The position numbers and the translations under genes were made by a program. Under the pieces are notes generated by a model that was given only the letters and a program-made list of their open reading frames with translations, did no database searches and was not told where the DNA came from. DNA of 64,000 nt from Clostridia bacterium (GTDB lineage Bacteria; Bacillota; Clostridia; Oscillospirales; Acutalibacteraceae): the NCBI GenBank assembly GCA_017414965.1, contig JAFQJL010000019.1:62001-126000 (forward strand), given 5' to 3'. Shown here piece after piece: positions 37,979 through 45,675 of this stretch (its first letter is position 1; the number at the start of each line of letters is the position of its first letter).

Positions 37979-37999
37979 TAATTAGTATTTTTCTAATTA
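37979..37999. promoter_or_regulatory. inverted repeat in the new uvrB leader
   Basis: TAATTAG and CTAATTA around TATTTTT, between the cargo stop (38012) and the uvrB ribosome site. It could be an operator, an RNA hairpin or a weak terminator. Confidence 0.35.
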
Positions 38000-38011
38000 T
38001 GTAGATTACAC

Positions 38012-38503
38012 TTATCTTTTCTTCTTTCGACGCTTAGTTTCAAAGGCTATTTCACCACGATAAAATTTATTTAAGCATTTCTTAACTGTGGGTGTTAAGG
38101 CTAACAAGGTGGCTTTTCTAGTAACACGCCCTTTATGGGGTTGGTCATAATAAACTTCATAACCCATTAGTTCTCGAAGACCAAAACTATCCCAAAAACC
38201 GTGCTTAGTTATTGAACTCACATAAAGCCAAGGCAAGCGCCATTTGTAACCCCAAAAATGCACAAAATAGATTTCTTCTTTCGTAAACACATAATATACA
38301 GAATCAGCAAACAAGGCGAAAATAAAAACAATCAAAAATGCCACTAAAATCCAAGATATTTTATTCTCTAAAGAATAGAAATAAAAATTACCCCACAAAG
38401 TAAAGCCGAACCCCAACAGCCAAATTAAAAAATTAAGGTTAAAAGCGGTGGTTTTCAAAGGAATGTTTTTCTTGTTATTCATCTTTTTTTGTTTATTCTT
38501 CAT
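38012..38503 (-). CDS. cassette cargo: two-helix membrane protein of unknown function
   Basis: 163 residues, strongly AT-rich codons and Lys-rich ends. It has two hydrophobic helices (residues about 20-40, FNLNFLIWLLGFGFTLWG, and 48-68, ILVAFLIVFIFALFADSVYY). A small soluble domain follows, with a YYVFTKEEIYFVHFWGYKW pattern reminiscent of bacterial PH-like membrane proteins; that likeness is only an impression. The C-terminus is very basic (ETKRRKKKR). ATG 38503 fits AGAGGT about 9 nt upstream; GTG 38515 is the longer option. It is the only gene of the uvrB cassette, so it could be an immunity, defence or fitness cargo. Confidence 0.75.
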   Translation of the reverse strand: MKNKQKKMNNKKNIPLKTTAFNLNFLIWLLGFGFTLWGNFYFYSLENKISWILVAFLIVFIFALFADSVYYVFTKEEIYFVHFWGYKWRLPWLYVSSITKHGFWDSFGLRELMGYEVYYDQPHKGRVTRKATLLALTPTVKKCLNKFYRGEIAFETKRRKKKR

Positions 38504-38575
38504 TAGAATTACCACCTCTGAAGCGTAAGGGCTTTATTACACGAATTTAGGTCACAAAGTTATTTGGTTTTTATA

Positions 38576-38617
38576 GGTTTACGGTGTGTTATTTCGTGTT
38601 ACGATGTCCGTAAAACC
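38576..38617. repeat. inverted and direct repeats at the cassette's leading end
   Basis: GGTTTACGG (38576-38584) faces CCGTAAAACC (38608-38617). Between them GTGTTA occurs twice, spaced by TTTC. It lies 36 bp from the direct repeat, a position where recombinase arm sites or a replication origin could be. Confidence 0.4.
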
Positions 38618-38651
38618 CGCTTGAATACTGAGTTTTTGCTCAAAAAGTCTA

Positions 38652-38924
38652 TTAGGAAACAAAATATTCCACTGCGTTATGGGGGAAGAACGCGCGCATT
38701 TCCGAGCAGAGCTGGGCGGCGAGCGTTTTGTTCGGCTCCAAAATCAGCGTCGGACGGTTGACCTCGGCGATCACGTTCGCCATCGTGAAGGTTTTGCCCG
38801 AGCCGGTCACGCCTAAGAGCGTCTGCTCGCGGTCGCCGCGACGCAGACCTTCTACCAACTGCCGGATCGCCTCCGGCTGATCGCCGGTCGGTCGAAAATC
38901 GGATGTCAGTTCAAATCGATCCAT
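38652..38924 (-). pseudogene. uvrB: remnant of the native uvrB 5' end
   Basis: 90 codons, [20 protein letters not shown] through Walker [21 protein letters not shown] to [12 protein letters not shown], then TAA exactly where the cassette begins. GC-rich like the host. It aligns along its whole length with the first ~90 residues of the intact UvrB, differing mainly by synonymous and conservative changes. It still has GGAGG about 11 nt before ATG 38924, so a short UvrB N-terminal peptide with an ATP site could be made. It is a direct scar of the insertion. Confidence 0.92.
38653..38690 (-). repeat. 38-bp direct repeat, outer copy (att-like)
   Basis: Outer copy of the cassette boundary, at the 3' end of the uvrB remnant; differs from the inner copy by one base. 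Confidence 0.9.
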
Positions 38925-38966
38925 AGGGGACAAAACCTCCTTTCCTTGTCATTAGAATACCCGTTC

Positions 38967-39662
38967 TTATCGTCCGAATGCAAACGCGACCGAACTGGTG
39001 CTTTTGAGGGATACGTAATCGGTATCCGCCACGATGATGTGGTCGATGAGTGATACGCCGATCTTGCGCAGCTCGCTGATGACCAGTGCCGTGGTTTCCA
39101 GATCCGCCTGCGACGGCACGGCGTGTCCGGCCGGATGGCTGTGCGCGAGGATGACACCGGTCGCTTTGTCCCGAAGTGCTTGTTGCAGGATCATCTGCAT
39201 ATTGACGGCGCTCGCCGTCAGCGTGCCAAAGGAGATGACGGTATCTTTAATCACCTGCTTGCGGTTGTTGAGTGTGACGATCATCACCTTTTCCTCTTGC
39301 TCGCCCCAAAACCGCGGCAACAGATACGCGCCCATTTCTTCGGCGGTGGAGAGCTTGGTGCCGATGGGATGATCCTCGATGCCGCACCGCTTGACCAGAT
39401 CGCCGCAAAGGCGAATGAGCACCGCCGAGTGTTCGCCGATGCCTTCCACCTCCAGAAGCTGCTCGATATTGGCAGAAAGCATCGCGTGAATGCTGCCGAA
39501 GCGGTCCATCAAGCGATGCGCGATCTCGTTGGTGTCCAGCCGCGGAATGCCAAAGAACAACAAAAGCTCCACCAATTCGTGCTCGCGAAACGGTCCGCTG
39601 CCGAACTCGATGAATTTCTGCTTGACGCGATCGCGATGTCCGCTGTGGGGATTGGTCGCCAT
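38967..39662 (-). CDS. radC: RadC-like JAB-domain protein
   Basis: 231 residues: an N-terminal helix-hairpin-helix part (EHELVELLLFFGIPRLDTNE, LLEVEGIGEHSAVLI) and a C-terminal JAB/MPN metalloprotease-like domain with AHSHPAGHAVPSQADLETT (HxH and Asp metal ligands). The family is often linked to DNA repair or mobile DNA, but the activity is unproven. It heads the minus-strand operon radC-(uvrB remnant)-cargo-uvrB-uvrA-trmO. AGGAGG precedes ATG 39662. Confidence 0.92.
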   Translation of the reverse strand: MATNPHSGHRDRVKQKFIEFGSGPFREHELVELLLFFGIPRLDTNEIAHRLMDRFGSIHAMLSANIEQLLEVEGIGEHSAVLIRLCGDLVKRCGIEDHPIGTKLSTAEEMGAYLLPRFWGEQEEKVMIVTLNNRKQVIKDTVISFGTLTASAVNMQMILQQALRDKATGVILAHSHPAGHAVPSQADLETTALVISELRKIGVSLIDHIIVADTDYVSLKSTSSVAFAFGR

Positions 39663-39697
39663 ACGCTGACCTCCTAAGAAAAAGGATAATTATATAC

Positions 39698-39726
39698 ATT
39701 ATATCATACAACTTATGAAAAAGCAA
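39698..39726 (-). promoter_or_regulatory. sigma-A promoter of radC and the uvr operon
   Basis: Minus strand: TTGCTT (39726-39721), a 17-nt spacer and TATAAT (39703-39698). Confidence 0.8.
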
Positions 39727-39756
39727 TTTACAAGTACGAATTAAATGTGATATAAT
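39727..39756 (+). promoter_or_regulatory. sigma-A promoter of the RluA-type gene
   Basis: TTTACA (39727-39732), an 18-nt spacer and TATAAT (39751-39756); back to back with the radC promoter. Confidence 0.7.
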
Positions 39757-39776
39757 AGCGTTCGGAGGTGAGGCAT

Positions 39777-40835
39777 ATGAAGCAGGTGACCGTCGGCAAA
39801 AACGACGCCGGCCAGCGACTGGATAAATTCCTGACCAAGACCTTTCGGTCGCTACCGATGTCGCTGATGTACCGCGCGATTCGCCGGAAGGATATTAAGA
39901 TCAACGGCAAGCGCTGCGAGATCTCCACACGCTTGACAGAGGGGGATATCGTCACACTGTATCTGCCGGACGATGCGCTGGAAACCGCGCCGCCGGTGTA
40001 TGAGTTTATGCACGCCTCCAAAAAGCTGGACATCGTGTACGAGGATGCCCAGATGATGCTGCTCAACAAACCGGTCGGGTTGCTGGTGCATCCCGACGAC
40101 CGCGAGTTTGGCGATACGCTGATTTTTCGTGTGCAGCGGTACCTCTACGAAAAAGGGCAGTACGATCCCAAGGCGGAGAACAACTTTACGCCGGCGCTGG
40201 TCAATCGCATTGACCGCAACACCGAAGGCATTGTGATCGCCGCCAAGACGGCGGCGGCGCTTCGGATATTGAACGAACGGCTTAAAAACCGAGAAATTCA
40301 AAAGTATTATCTCTGTCTGGTTCACGGCACCATGCCCAAGGACGAGGATACGCTGACCGGATTTCTGGAAAAGAACAGCGACCAAAACCGCGTGTATATT
40401 TCCGATCGGCAAACAGGGGACGCTTCGCGCACCATTGCCACGCGGTATCGTGTGCTGGAAGCGCACGACGGTCTGTCGCTTTTGGAGATCCATCTGCTGA
40501 CCGGTCGCACGCACCAGATTCGCGCGCATTTGGCGTCTATCGGTCATCCGTTGTTGGGAGACGGCAAATACGGCACCAACGCCATTAACAAGGGCACCGG
40601 ATTTACGCATCAGGCGCTGTGTTCCTATCGGTTGAAGTTTGAATTTTCCACGCCCGCGGAGGAGTTGGATTACTTAAACGGACGGGAATTTATCCTCCAA
40701 AACGTCGGTTTTGCCGAGAATTTCCACAGCGGGCACATCACTGTTCCCGAAAGCAATCCGCGCCCCGAAAAACCAATTTTTGGAAAACGTTACACAAAAA
40801 GCGCAAAAAAACCCGAAAAAACGCGTAAAAAGTAG
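39777..40835 (+). CDS. RluA family 23S/tRNA pseudouridine synthase
   Basis: 352 residues with an N-terminal S4 RNA-binding domain (MKQVTVGKNDAGQRLDKFLTK) and a pseudouridine synthase core. VNRIDRNTEGIVIAAKTAAA carries the catalytic Asp (family HRLDxxTSG, here NRIDRNTEG), and LLTGRTHQIRAHLASIGHPL follows. The C-terminus is a basic, low-complexity tail (KSAKKPEKTRKK). ATG 39777 is chosen because CGGAGGTG lies 6 nt before it. It ends in TAG, which shows that TAG is a normal stop in this genome. The exact rRNA or tRNA target is unknown. Confidence 0.9.
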   Translation: MKQVTVGKNDAGQRLDKFLTKTFRSLPMSLMYRAIRRKDIKINGKRCEISTRLTEGDIVTLYLPDDALETAPPVYEFMHASKKLDIVYEDAQMMLLNKPVGLLVHPDDREFGDTLIFRVQRYLYEKGQYDPKAENNFTPALVNRIDRNTEGIVIAAKTAAALRILNERLKNREIQKYYLCLVHGTMPKDEDTLTGFLEKNSDQNRVYISDRQTGDASRTIATRYRVLEAHDGLSLLEIHLLTGRTHQIRAHLASIGHPLLGDGKYGTNAINKGTGFTHQALCSYRLKFEFSTPAEELDYLNGREFILQNVGFAENFHSGHITVPESNPRPEKPIFGKRYTKSAKKPEKTRKK

Positions 40836-40865
40836 GAAAATCGTCGAATAAATCCCAAAAAACCC

Positions 40866-40894
40866 TTGCAATTTTTGGTAAAGAGGTCTATAAT
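40866..40894 (+). promoter_or_regulatory. sigma-A promoter of mazG
   Basis: TTGCAA (40866-40871), a 17-nt spacer and TATAAT (40889-40894). Confidence 0.82.
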
Positions 40895-40921
40895 AAGTGT
40901 GTATTCAGGGGGATGCCACGC

Positions 40922-41641
40922 ATGTCTATCAGCTATCCGGAAAAAGAACGTTATTCCATCGAGGATCTGGTGCAGATCCTCGCACTTTTACGTTCGCCGG
41001 AGGGTTGTCCGTGGGATCGTGTGCAGACACACGAAAGCATTCGCTCGAATATGTTGGAGGAAGCGCACGAGGCGCTGGAGGCCATCAATCAGCAGGATAC
41101 CGAGCACTTGAAAGAGGAGCTGGGGGACGTGCTGTTTCAGGTGGTGTTCCACGCACAGATGGAAGCGGAATCCGGTCATTTCACGTTTGACGACGTGGCG
41201 GACGGAATCTGTAAAAAGATGCTGGTTCGTCATCCGCACGTGTTTGGGAATATGACGGCGTCGGATGCCGGTCAGGCTCTTCGCACATGGGATGCTGTCA
41301 AACGGCAGACCAACGGGAACAAATCCCAAACCGACCTGCTAAGCAACGTGCCGCGCTCGTTGCCTGCGTTGATGCGGGCCGAAAAGGTGCAAAACCGTGC
41401 GGCGCGTGTCGGTTACGATTACGCGGATCTGTCGGAGGCGCTGGAAGCGCTGTCGGCCGCGCAAACGGCGGTGCAGCAAGCGGCGGCTTCGGGAGAATCG
41501 GATGCGGCGGCTGTCGGCAAACTGCTGTTTGCGGTTTCGGCGGTGGCGCGGCTGATGAAGTGGGACGCCGAGCAGGCGCTCACCGATCAAACGGATGCGT
41601 TTGTGCGCACCTTTTCCGAATGGGAAAAGAACAATCCATAA
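40922..41641 (+). CDS. mazG: MazG nucleoside triphosphate pyrophosphohydrolase
   Basis: 239 residues, two MazG-fold halves. The first keeps the metal motif EEAHEALEAI and EELGDVLFQVVFHAQM; the second is shorter and more divergent (ALEALSAAQTAVQ). MazG cleans up non-canonical NTPs and modulates (p)ppGpp. SPEGCPWDRVQTHESIRSNM is the classic MazG N-terminus. ATG 40922 with GGGGGA 8 nt upstream is preferred to ATG 40913, which sits on top of the ribosome site. It is followed by HU after 51 nt. Confidence 0.93.
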   Translation: MSISYPEKERYSIEDLVQILALLRSPEGCPWDRVQTHESIRSNMLEEAHEALEAINQQDTEHLKEELGDVLFQVVFHAQMEAESGHFTFDDVADGICKKMLVRHPHVFGNMTASDAGQALRTWDAVKRQTNGNKSQTDLLSNVPRSLPALMRAEKVQNRAARVGYDYADLSEALEALSAAQTAVQQAAASGESDAAAVGKLLFAVSAVARLMKWDAEQALTDQTDAFVRTFSEWEKNNP

Positions 41642-41692
41642 GTACATCTGCGAATTTATTCGCTGATAAATAAAAATTAGGAGGACTCTAAA

Positions 41693-41968
41693 ATGAAAAA
41701 AGCTGAACTCATTGCCGCGGTCGTAGAGAAGACCGGTCTGACCAAGAAGGATGCCGAGAAGGCTGTCAACGCTGTTCTGGATACGGTTGTTGCTACTGTT
41801 GCTGCCGGTGACAAGGTTGCTCTGGTTGGCTTCGGTACCTTCGAGAGCCGCAAGCGCGAGGGCCGCGTTGGTCAGAACCCGCAGACCGGTGCGAAGATTC
41901 AGATCCCGGCTACCACTGTTCCGGCGTTCAAGGCTGGTCAGGCGTTCAAAGCTGCTGTTGCGAAATAA
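41693..41968 (+). CDS. hup: HU family DNA-binding protein
   Basis: 91-residue nucleoid protein that bends DNA as a dimer. MKKAELIAAVVEKTGLTKKD begins the helical dimerisation part. VALVGFGTFESRKREGRVGQ and NPQTGAKIQIPATTVPAFKA are the beta-arm with the intercalating Pro region. AGGAGG precedes ATG 41693. Codon use is highly biased (GCT, GGT, GTT), unlike neighbours, as expected for a very highly expressed gene. Confidence 0.97.
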   Translation: MKKAELIAAVVEKTGLTKKDAEKAVNAVLDTVVATVAAGDKVALVGFGTFESRKREGRVGQNPQTGAKIQIPATTVPAFKAGQAFKAAVAK

Positions 41969-41979
41969 GATTTCTTTAA

Positions 41980-42017
41980 ATAAAAAAGCTCTGCAAATTT
42001 GCAGAGCTTTTTTATTT
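41980..42017. terminator. bidirectional terminator between HU and the kinase gene
   Basis: A perfect palindrome centred in AAATTT: AAAAAGCTCTGC with GCAGAGCTTTTT, flanked by A and T runs. It serves both converging genes. Confidence 0.9.
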
Positions 42018-42020
42018 TTG

Positions 42021-43118
42021 TCAGCGGCAGTAATTGGCTACGGCGGCTTTCATATCGTCCCATTTTTCTTCCATATCCGCCACCAACTTAAACTGCGTGC
42101 GGCAGCGATCGAGATTGTGGGTGGGGTAGTGGATGCGGAAGTAGGTATCGCCCTCCAGATAATCGGTCAAAAACCGCATACCGCATTCGATGGTCATCAT
42201 CTTGGCCCCCTCAGGGAGCAGCAGGATCTCGCTGTTCGGGAGCGAGCCGCCGCATCCAGCCAGAAATCCGGCGGTATACGTTTTGAAAAGTTCCAGATCC
42301 ATCCATACCTTCGAAAGATCCTTTTCATCCTCGGCGGCCGTGGAAGCACCAAAGCGGATAGAATCGCCGAAATCGGTCACCGAGAATCCCGGCATAATGG
42401 TATCCAGATCGATGACGCACAACGCGCTGCGCGTGTCGGCATCCAACAACACGTTGTTGATCTTGGTGTCGTTGTGGCTGACGCGCAGCGGCAACTCACC
42501 GGCTTTGTGCGCATCCAACAGCACCGAATAGAAATCGGCGCGATCCGTCACAAAACGGATCTCGTCGGCCACGTCCTTGGCGCGACCGCATTTGTCCGCT
42601 TTCACGGCTTCCAAGAATCGCTGATAGCGAACTGGGGTGTTGTGAAAATTGGGGATGGTCTCGTTTAAGTTCTCTGCCGGAAAATCGCTTAAATCGCGCT
42701 GGAACTGTCCGAATGCCAGCGCACTCTGGTAGAAATCCTCGTTCGATTCCGGACGTTCCAGACACAGCGAATCCTCCACAAAATCGTACAACCGCCAGCA
42801 ACCGCCGTTTTCGTCTGTGTAAAACGCGTGACCGTCAACGGTCGGCACCAAGGTCATCACCGCGCGCGGATCGTCGGTCTTGGTGTGCAGATGCTCGATC
42901 ACTCCCTCGATGTTTTCCATAACCTTATCCGGACGGCTAAACACCGTTTGGTTGATCGCTTGCAGAATGTACCGACGACGCTTGCTGTGAGCGTCCTCGG
43001 TGAAAGCGCAAAAGGTATCGTTGATGTGTCCGTTGCCGTACGGGGCGCACCCGCGCAGCGTGCCGGTTATTTGAAAATGATTCAGCGCAGAAACGGCGAG
43101 ATTCAAATCGTTTTTCAT
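42021..43118 (-). CDS. APH-fold kinase, N-acetylhexosamine 1-kinase (NahK)-like
   Basis: 365 residues with an aminoglycoside-phosphotransferase/choline-kinase fold: glycine loop region GCAPYGNGHINDTFC, YILQAINQTVF, and the catalytic and metal motif RVSHNDTKINNVLLD, with CVIDLDTIMPGFSVTDFGD behind it. These fit NahK-like kinases that phosphorylate GlcNAc/GalNAc at C1, but relatives with other substrates exist. It stands alone here. ATG 43118 follows AGGGGG. It might serve the same amino-sugar theme as 24323-27972, which is inference only. Confidence 0.82.
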   Translation of the reverse strand: MKNDLNLAVSALNHFQITGTLRGCAPYGNGHINDTFCAFTEDAHSKRRRYILQAINQTVFSRPDKVMENIEGVIEHLHTKTDDPRAVMTLVPTVDGHAFYTDENGGCWRLYDFVEDSLCLERPESNEDFYQSALAFGQFQRDLSDFPAENLNETIPNFHNTPVRYQRFLEAVKADKCGRAKDVADEIRFVTDRADFYSVLLDAHKAGELPLRVSHNDTKINNVLLDADTRSALCVIDLDTIMPGFSVTDFGDSIRFGASTAAEDEKDLSKVWMDLELFKTYTAGFLAGCGGSLPNSEILLLPEGAKMMTIECGMRFLTDYLEGDTYFRIHYPTHNLDRCRTQFKLVADMEEKWDDMKAAVANYCR

Positions 43119-43172
43119 GGTAAGTCCCCCTAAAATGCAAAGATCTTATACCTTTATCATAGCAAATCACCC

Positions 43173-43201
43173 TTGACGGTTTCTATATAAAATAATATAA
43201 T
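43173..43201 (+). promoter_or_regulatory. sigma-A promoter of the PocR-AraC gene
   Basis: TTGACG (43173-43178), a 17-nt spacer and TATAAT (43196-43201). Confidence 0.78.
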
Positions 43202-43233
43202 TATTAGTATAATCCTAAAAAGGTGGTGTTCAT

Positions 43234-44055
43234 ATGCCGTATGCGACCATTGAAGAGGTGCTAAAGGATTTTCATCGCATTTCGGGGTTTCACGTATCGG
43301 TGTGCGATACGGAACTGCGCGAGATCGTGAGTTATCCGCCGGATATTCTGCCGTTTTGTAAACGGATTCAGCAAAATCCGCAGTATCGTGCCGGCTGCAT
43401 CCGATGCGATAAAAGCGCCTTTGAGATCGCCAAACGCACCGGCAAACCGTATGCGTATCAGTGCTATTGCGGTCTGTACGAAACGATCGTGCCGCTTTAC
43501 CGCGACGGCGTACTGGTCGGCATTGTGACGATGGGGCAGGTGCGGGACGAAACCGCCGAGAACAGCCGCCAGATCGCCGGCGAAACGCTGGCGGCGTTTT
43601 CCTCGCCGGAGGAACAGGCGGCGTATCTGTCGACCATTCGGCGCGTGCCGTTGGATATGATCCCCAGCTACGTGAACATTATCAGCATAGTGGCGGATCA
43701 TTTTGCCCGCAACGACCGACTGAAGCCCTCGCACGAGGATATGGCGGATCTCATCAAAAAATATATCAATCGTCATTACAACGAACGGATCACGCTGGAT
43801 ACGCTGGCGGAGAAATTCGATTGCTGCAAGGCGACGGTGATGAACTCCTTCAAAAAGAAATTCGACACCACGGTGATCGCGTATCTCAATCGGGTGCGCC
43901 TCGACCGCGCCGAGCAACTGGTGCGCAGCACCGATATGTCTTTTAAAGAGATTTCCTACGTTTGCGGATTTTACGATCAAAACTACTTTTCCAAGCTGTT
44001 TAACGAGCGCTTTGGTTGCTCGCCCACCGCTTTTCGCGCCATTCAAAAGCTTTGA
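43234..44055 (+). CDS. PocR-domain AraC family regulator
   Basis: 273 residues. The N-terminal PocR sensory domain (about 1-155) has the Cys-rich segment AGCIRCDKSAFEIAKRTGKP and YAYQCYCGLYETIVPLYRDG, typical of ligand-binding PocR modules. The C-terminal AraC double HTH (about 170-273) includes LDTLAEKFDCCKATVMNSF and the signature YDQNYFSKLFNERFGCSPTAF. AAGGTGGTG precedes ATG 43234. It is followed, same strand, by an amino-acid ABC transporter with its own promoter, so it may control that transporter or the divergent kinase. Confidence 0.9.
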   Translation: MPYATIEEVLKDFHRISGFHVSVCDTELREIVSYPPDILPFCKRIQQNPQYRAGCIRCDKSAFEIAKRTGKPYAYQCYCGLYETIVPLYRDGVLVGIVTMGQVRDETAENSRQIAGETLAAFSSPEEQAAYLSTIRRVPLDMIPSYVNIISIVADHFARNDRLKPSHEDMADLIKKYINRHYNERITLDTLAEKFDCCKATVMNSFKKKFDTTVIAYLNRVRLDRAEQLVRSTDMSFKEISYVCGFYDQNYFSKLFNERFGCSPTAFRAIQKL

Positions 44056-44077
44056 TTATTTATTTTTGTAAAAGAAC

Positions 44078-44106
44078 TTGACAAACAAGGGGAATGGTGG
44101 TATTAT
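44078..44106 (+). promoter_or_regulatory. sigma-A promoter of the amino-acid ABC operon
   Basis: TTGACA (44078-44083), a 17-nt spacer and TATTAT (44101-44106). Confidence 0.82.
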
Positions 44107-44164
44107 CATTTCAGCAACCGCTTTACTGTGATAAAGTGGTAAATTACAAAAGGAGTGTTTGATT

Positions 44165-44947
44165 ATGAAAAAAGTATTGGCGCTTGTTTTGGCCGTTGCG
44201 TTGATGGCCGCTTGCTTTGCCGGCTGCGCGCCGAGCAAGACTGTTGTGGTGGGTTACACCATCTACGAGCCGATGAACTACAAGGATGAGAACGGTAAGC
44301 TGGTCGGCTACGACACCGAATTGGCAGAAAACGTGTTTGGCAACCTCGGTTACGAGGTCATCTTCCAGGAGATCGAGTGGTCTGCGAAGTACACCGACCT
44401 CAACTCCGGCGCGATCGATTGCGTTTGGAACGGCTTCACCTGCAACACCGCGGATGACGACGGCATCGCCCGTGCGGAAAAGGTGGATTTTTCCTATAAC
44501 TACATGGAGAACCGTCAGGTTGTCGTGGTGAAGAACGATTCCGGTATCACCAAGGCGGCGGACCTGAAGGGCAAGGCCGGCGTTGCCGAAGGCGGCTCGG
44601 CCGGTGAAGAGTATGCGAAGAGCTTTGCCGGTATCACGTTTAAGAGCGTGCTGGCGCAGACCGATTGCTTGGTGGAAGTCAGCTCCGGTGCGGCGGATTT
44701 CGCGGTTCTGGATGCGCAGCTCGCCAAGAGCTACTGCGGTAAGGGCGACTATGCGGCGCTGACCATCGTGGATGCGCTGTCGAGCGACGTGGAGTACTAC
44801 GCCATCGGCTTCAAGAAGGGCAGCGAGCTGACCGCGCAGGTCAACGAGCAGCTCGAGAAGCTGGGTGCGGACGGCACCATCGCAGAACTCGCGGAGAAAT
44901 ACGACGTTGCTAACACGGCGATCAAGGATTTCTCGGATCAGAAATAA
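44165..44947 (+). CDS. polar amino-acid ABC transporter, substrate-binding lipoprotein
   Basis: 260 residues, SBP family 3 (HisJ/GlnH-like). The N-terminal MKKVLALVLAVALMAACFAG ends in a lipobox (CFAGC). The fold shows VGYTIYEPMNYKDENGKLVG and YDTELAENVFGNLGYEV, then FQEIEWSAKYTDLNSGAIDC, a normal ligand-cleft pattern. AAAGGAGTG precedes ATG 44165. It is first in a three-gene operon with a permease and an ATPase. The likely ligand is a polar amino acid; which one cannot be told. Confidence 0.93.
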   Translation: MKKVLALVLAVALMAACFAGCAPSKTVVVGYTIYEPMNYKDENGKLVGYDTELAENVFGNLGYEVIFQEIEWSAKYTDLNSGAIDCVWNGFTCNTADDDGIARAEKVDFSYNYMENRQVVVVKNDSGITKAADLKGKAGVAEGGSAGEEYAKSFAGITFKSVLAQTDCLVEVSSGAADFAVLDAQLAKSYCGKGDYAALTIVDALSSDVEYYAIGFKKGSELTAQVNEQLEKLGADGTIAELAEKYDVANTAIKDFSDQK

Positions 44948-44976
44948 GATTTTAACGTAAGTTTGGAGAACCGATT

Positions 44977-45672
44977 ATGACGTTTTGGGAAGTCACGCTG
45001 TTTTTGCTTGACGGATTCAAAATATCGCTGTTGATCTTTGCGGTCACGCTGCTTCTCGGCGTGCCGCTGGGTCTGCCGATTGCCTTTTGCTCGATGAGCC
45101 GATTTAAGCCGGTGCAGGCGATCTCGAAGGTGATTGTTTGGATCGTCCGCGGTATTCCGCTGATGCTCCAGATCTTTATCATCTACTACGTGCCGGGATT
45201 GCTGTTCAGTTTCCCGATGTTTTCGCAGATCGACCGGTATATGCTCATCCATCACGGCGTGCAGGATGCCGGTAGAATTACGGCGGTGCTGATCGCGTTT
45301 GTGATCAACTACGCCTGTTATTTCTCCGAGATTTATCGCGGCGGCATTGAAAGCATTTCCAAGGGGCAGTACGAGGCCGGCTACGTGTTGGGACTAACTA
45401 ACTCGCAGGTGTTTAAGAAGATCATCTTAAAGCAGGTGGTGCAGCGGATCGTGCCGCCGATGTCCAACGAGGTTATCACACTCATCAAGGATACGGCGCT
45501 TGCCAACTGCATTGTGGTCTGCGAGATCATCAAGCAAGCCAAAGAACTGGCTGCCACCAAAGCGATGGTGTGGCCGCTGTTCTACACCGGCGTGTTTTAC
45601 TTGATCTTTGTCGGTATTTTGACAATTTGTCTCGGCAAGGTCGAAAAGAAACTGAGTTATTTCAGGAGTTAA
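44977..45672 (+). CDS. polar amino-acid ABC transporter, permease
   Basis: 231 residues, HisM/GlnP-like. About five membrane segments beginning LDGFKISLLIFAVTLLLGVP; the family conserved SISKGQYEAGYVLGLTNSQVF, then KKIILKQ, is the loop that contacts the ATPase. The middle has IVRGIPLMLQIFIIYYVPG. It starts 29 nt after the binding protein and is followed 3 nt later by the ATPase gene. Confidence 0.93.
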   Translation: MTFWEVTLFLLDGFKISLLIFAVTLLLGVPLGLPIAFCSMSRFKPVQAISKVIVWIVRGIPLMLQIFIIYYVPGLLFSFPMFSQIDRYMLIHHGVQDAGRITAVLIAFVINYACYFSEIYRGGIESISKGQYEAGYVLGLTNSQVFKKIILKQVVQRIVPPMSNEVITLIKDTALANCIVVCEIIKQAKELAATKAMVWPLFYTGVFYLIFVGILTICLGKVEKKLSYFRS

Positions 45673-45675
45673 ACT

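Larger units (their letters stand above)
37686..38690. mobile_element. AT-rich cassette integrated in uvrB, one cargo gene, restores uvrB
   Basis: Two 38-bp direct repeats 967 bp apart bound AT-rich DNA (17 G/C of 60 at 38281-38340, against 37 of 60 in flanking 38701-38760). In transcription order it is: the native uvrB 5' remnant ending in the repeat, a leader with inverted repeats, one membrane-protein gene, then a new promoter-side region and uvrB 5' end leading into the second repeat. This is the product expected when a circle carrying a uvrB 5' mimic recombines once at the repeat. There is no integrase inside. Homologous pick-up of donor DNA is the alternative. Confidence 0.8.

Noticed and set aside
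43157-43162. Consensus promoter for the NahK-like kinase gene
   Set aside because: Only an extended -10 (TGCTATGAT) is visible, with no matching -35; not strong enough to annotate.
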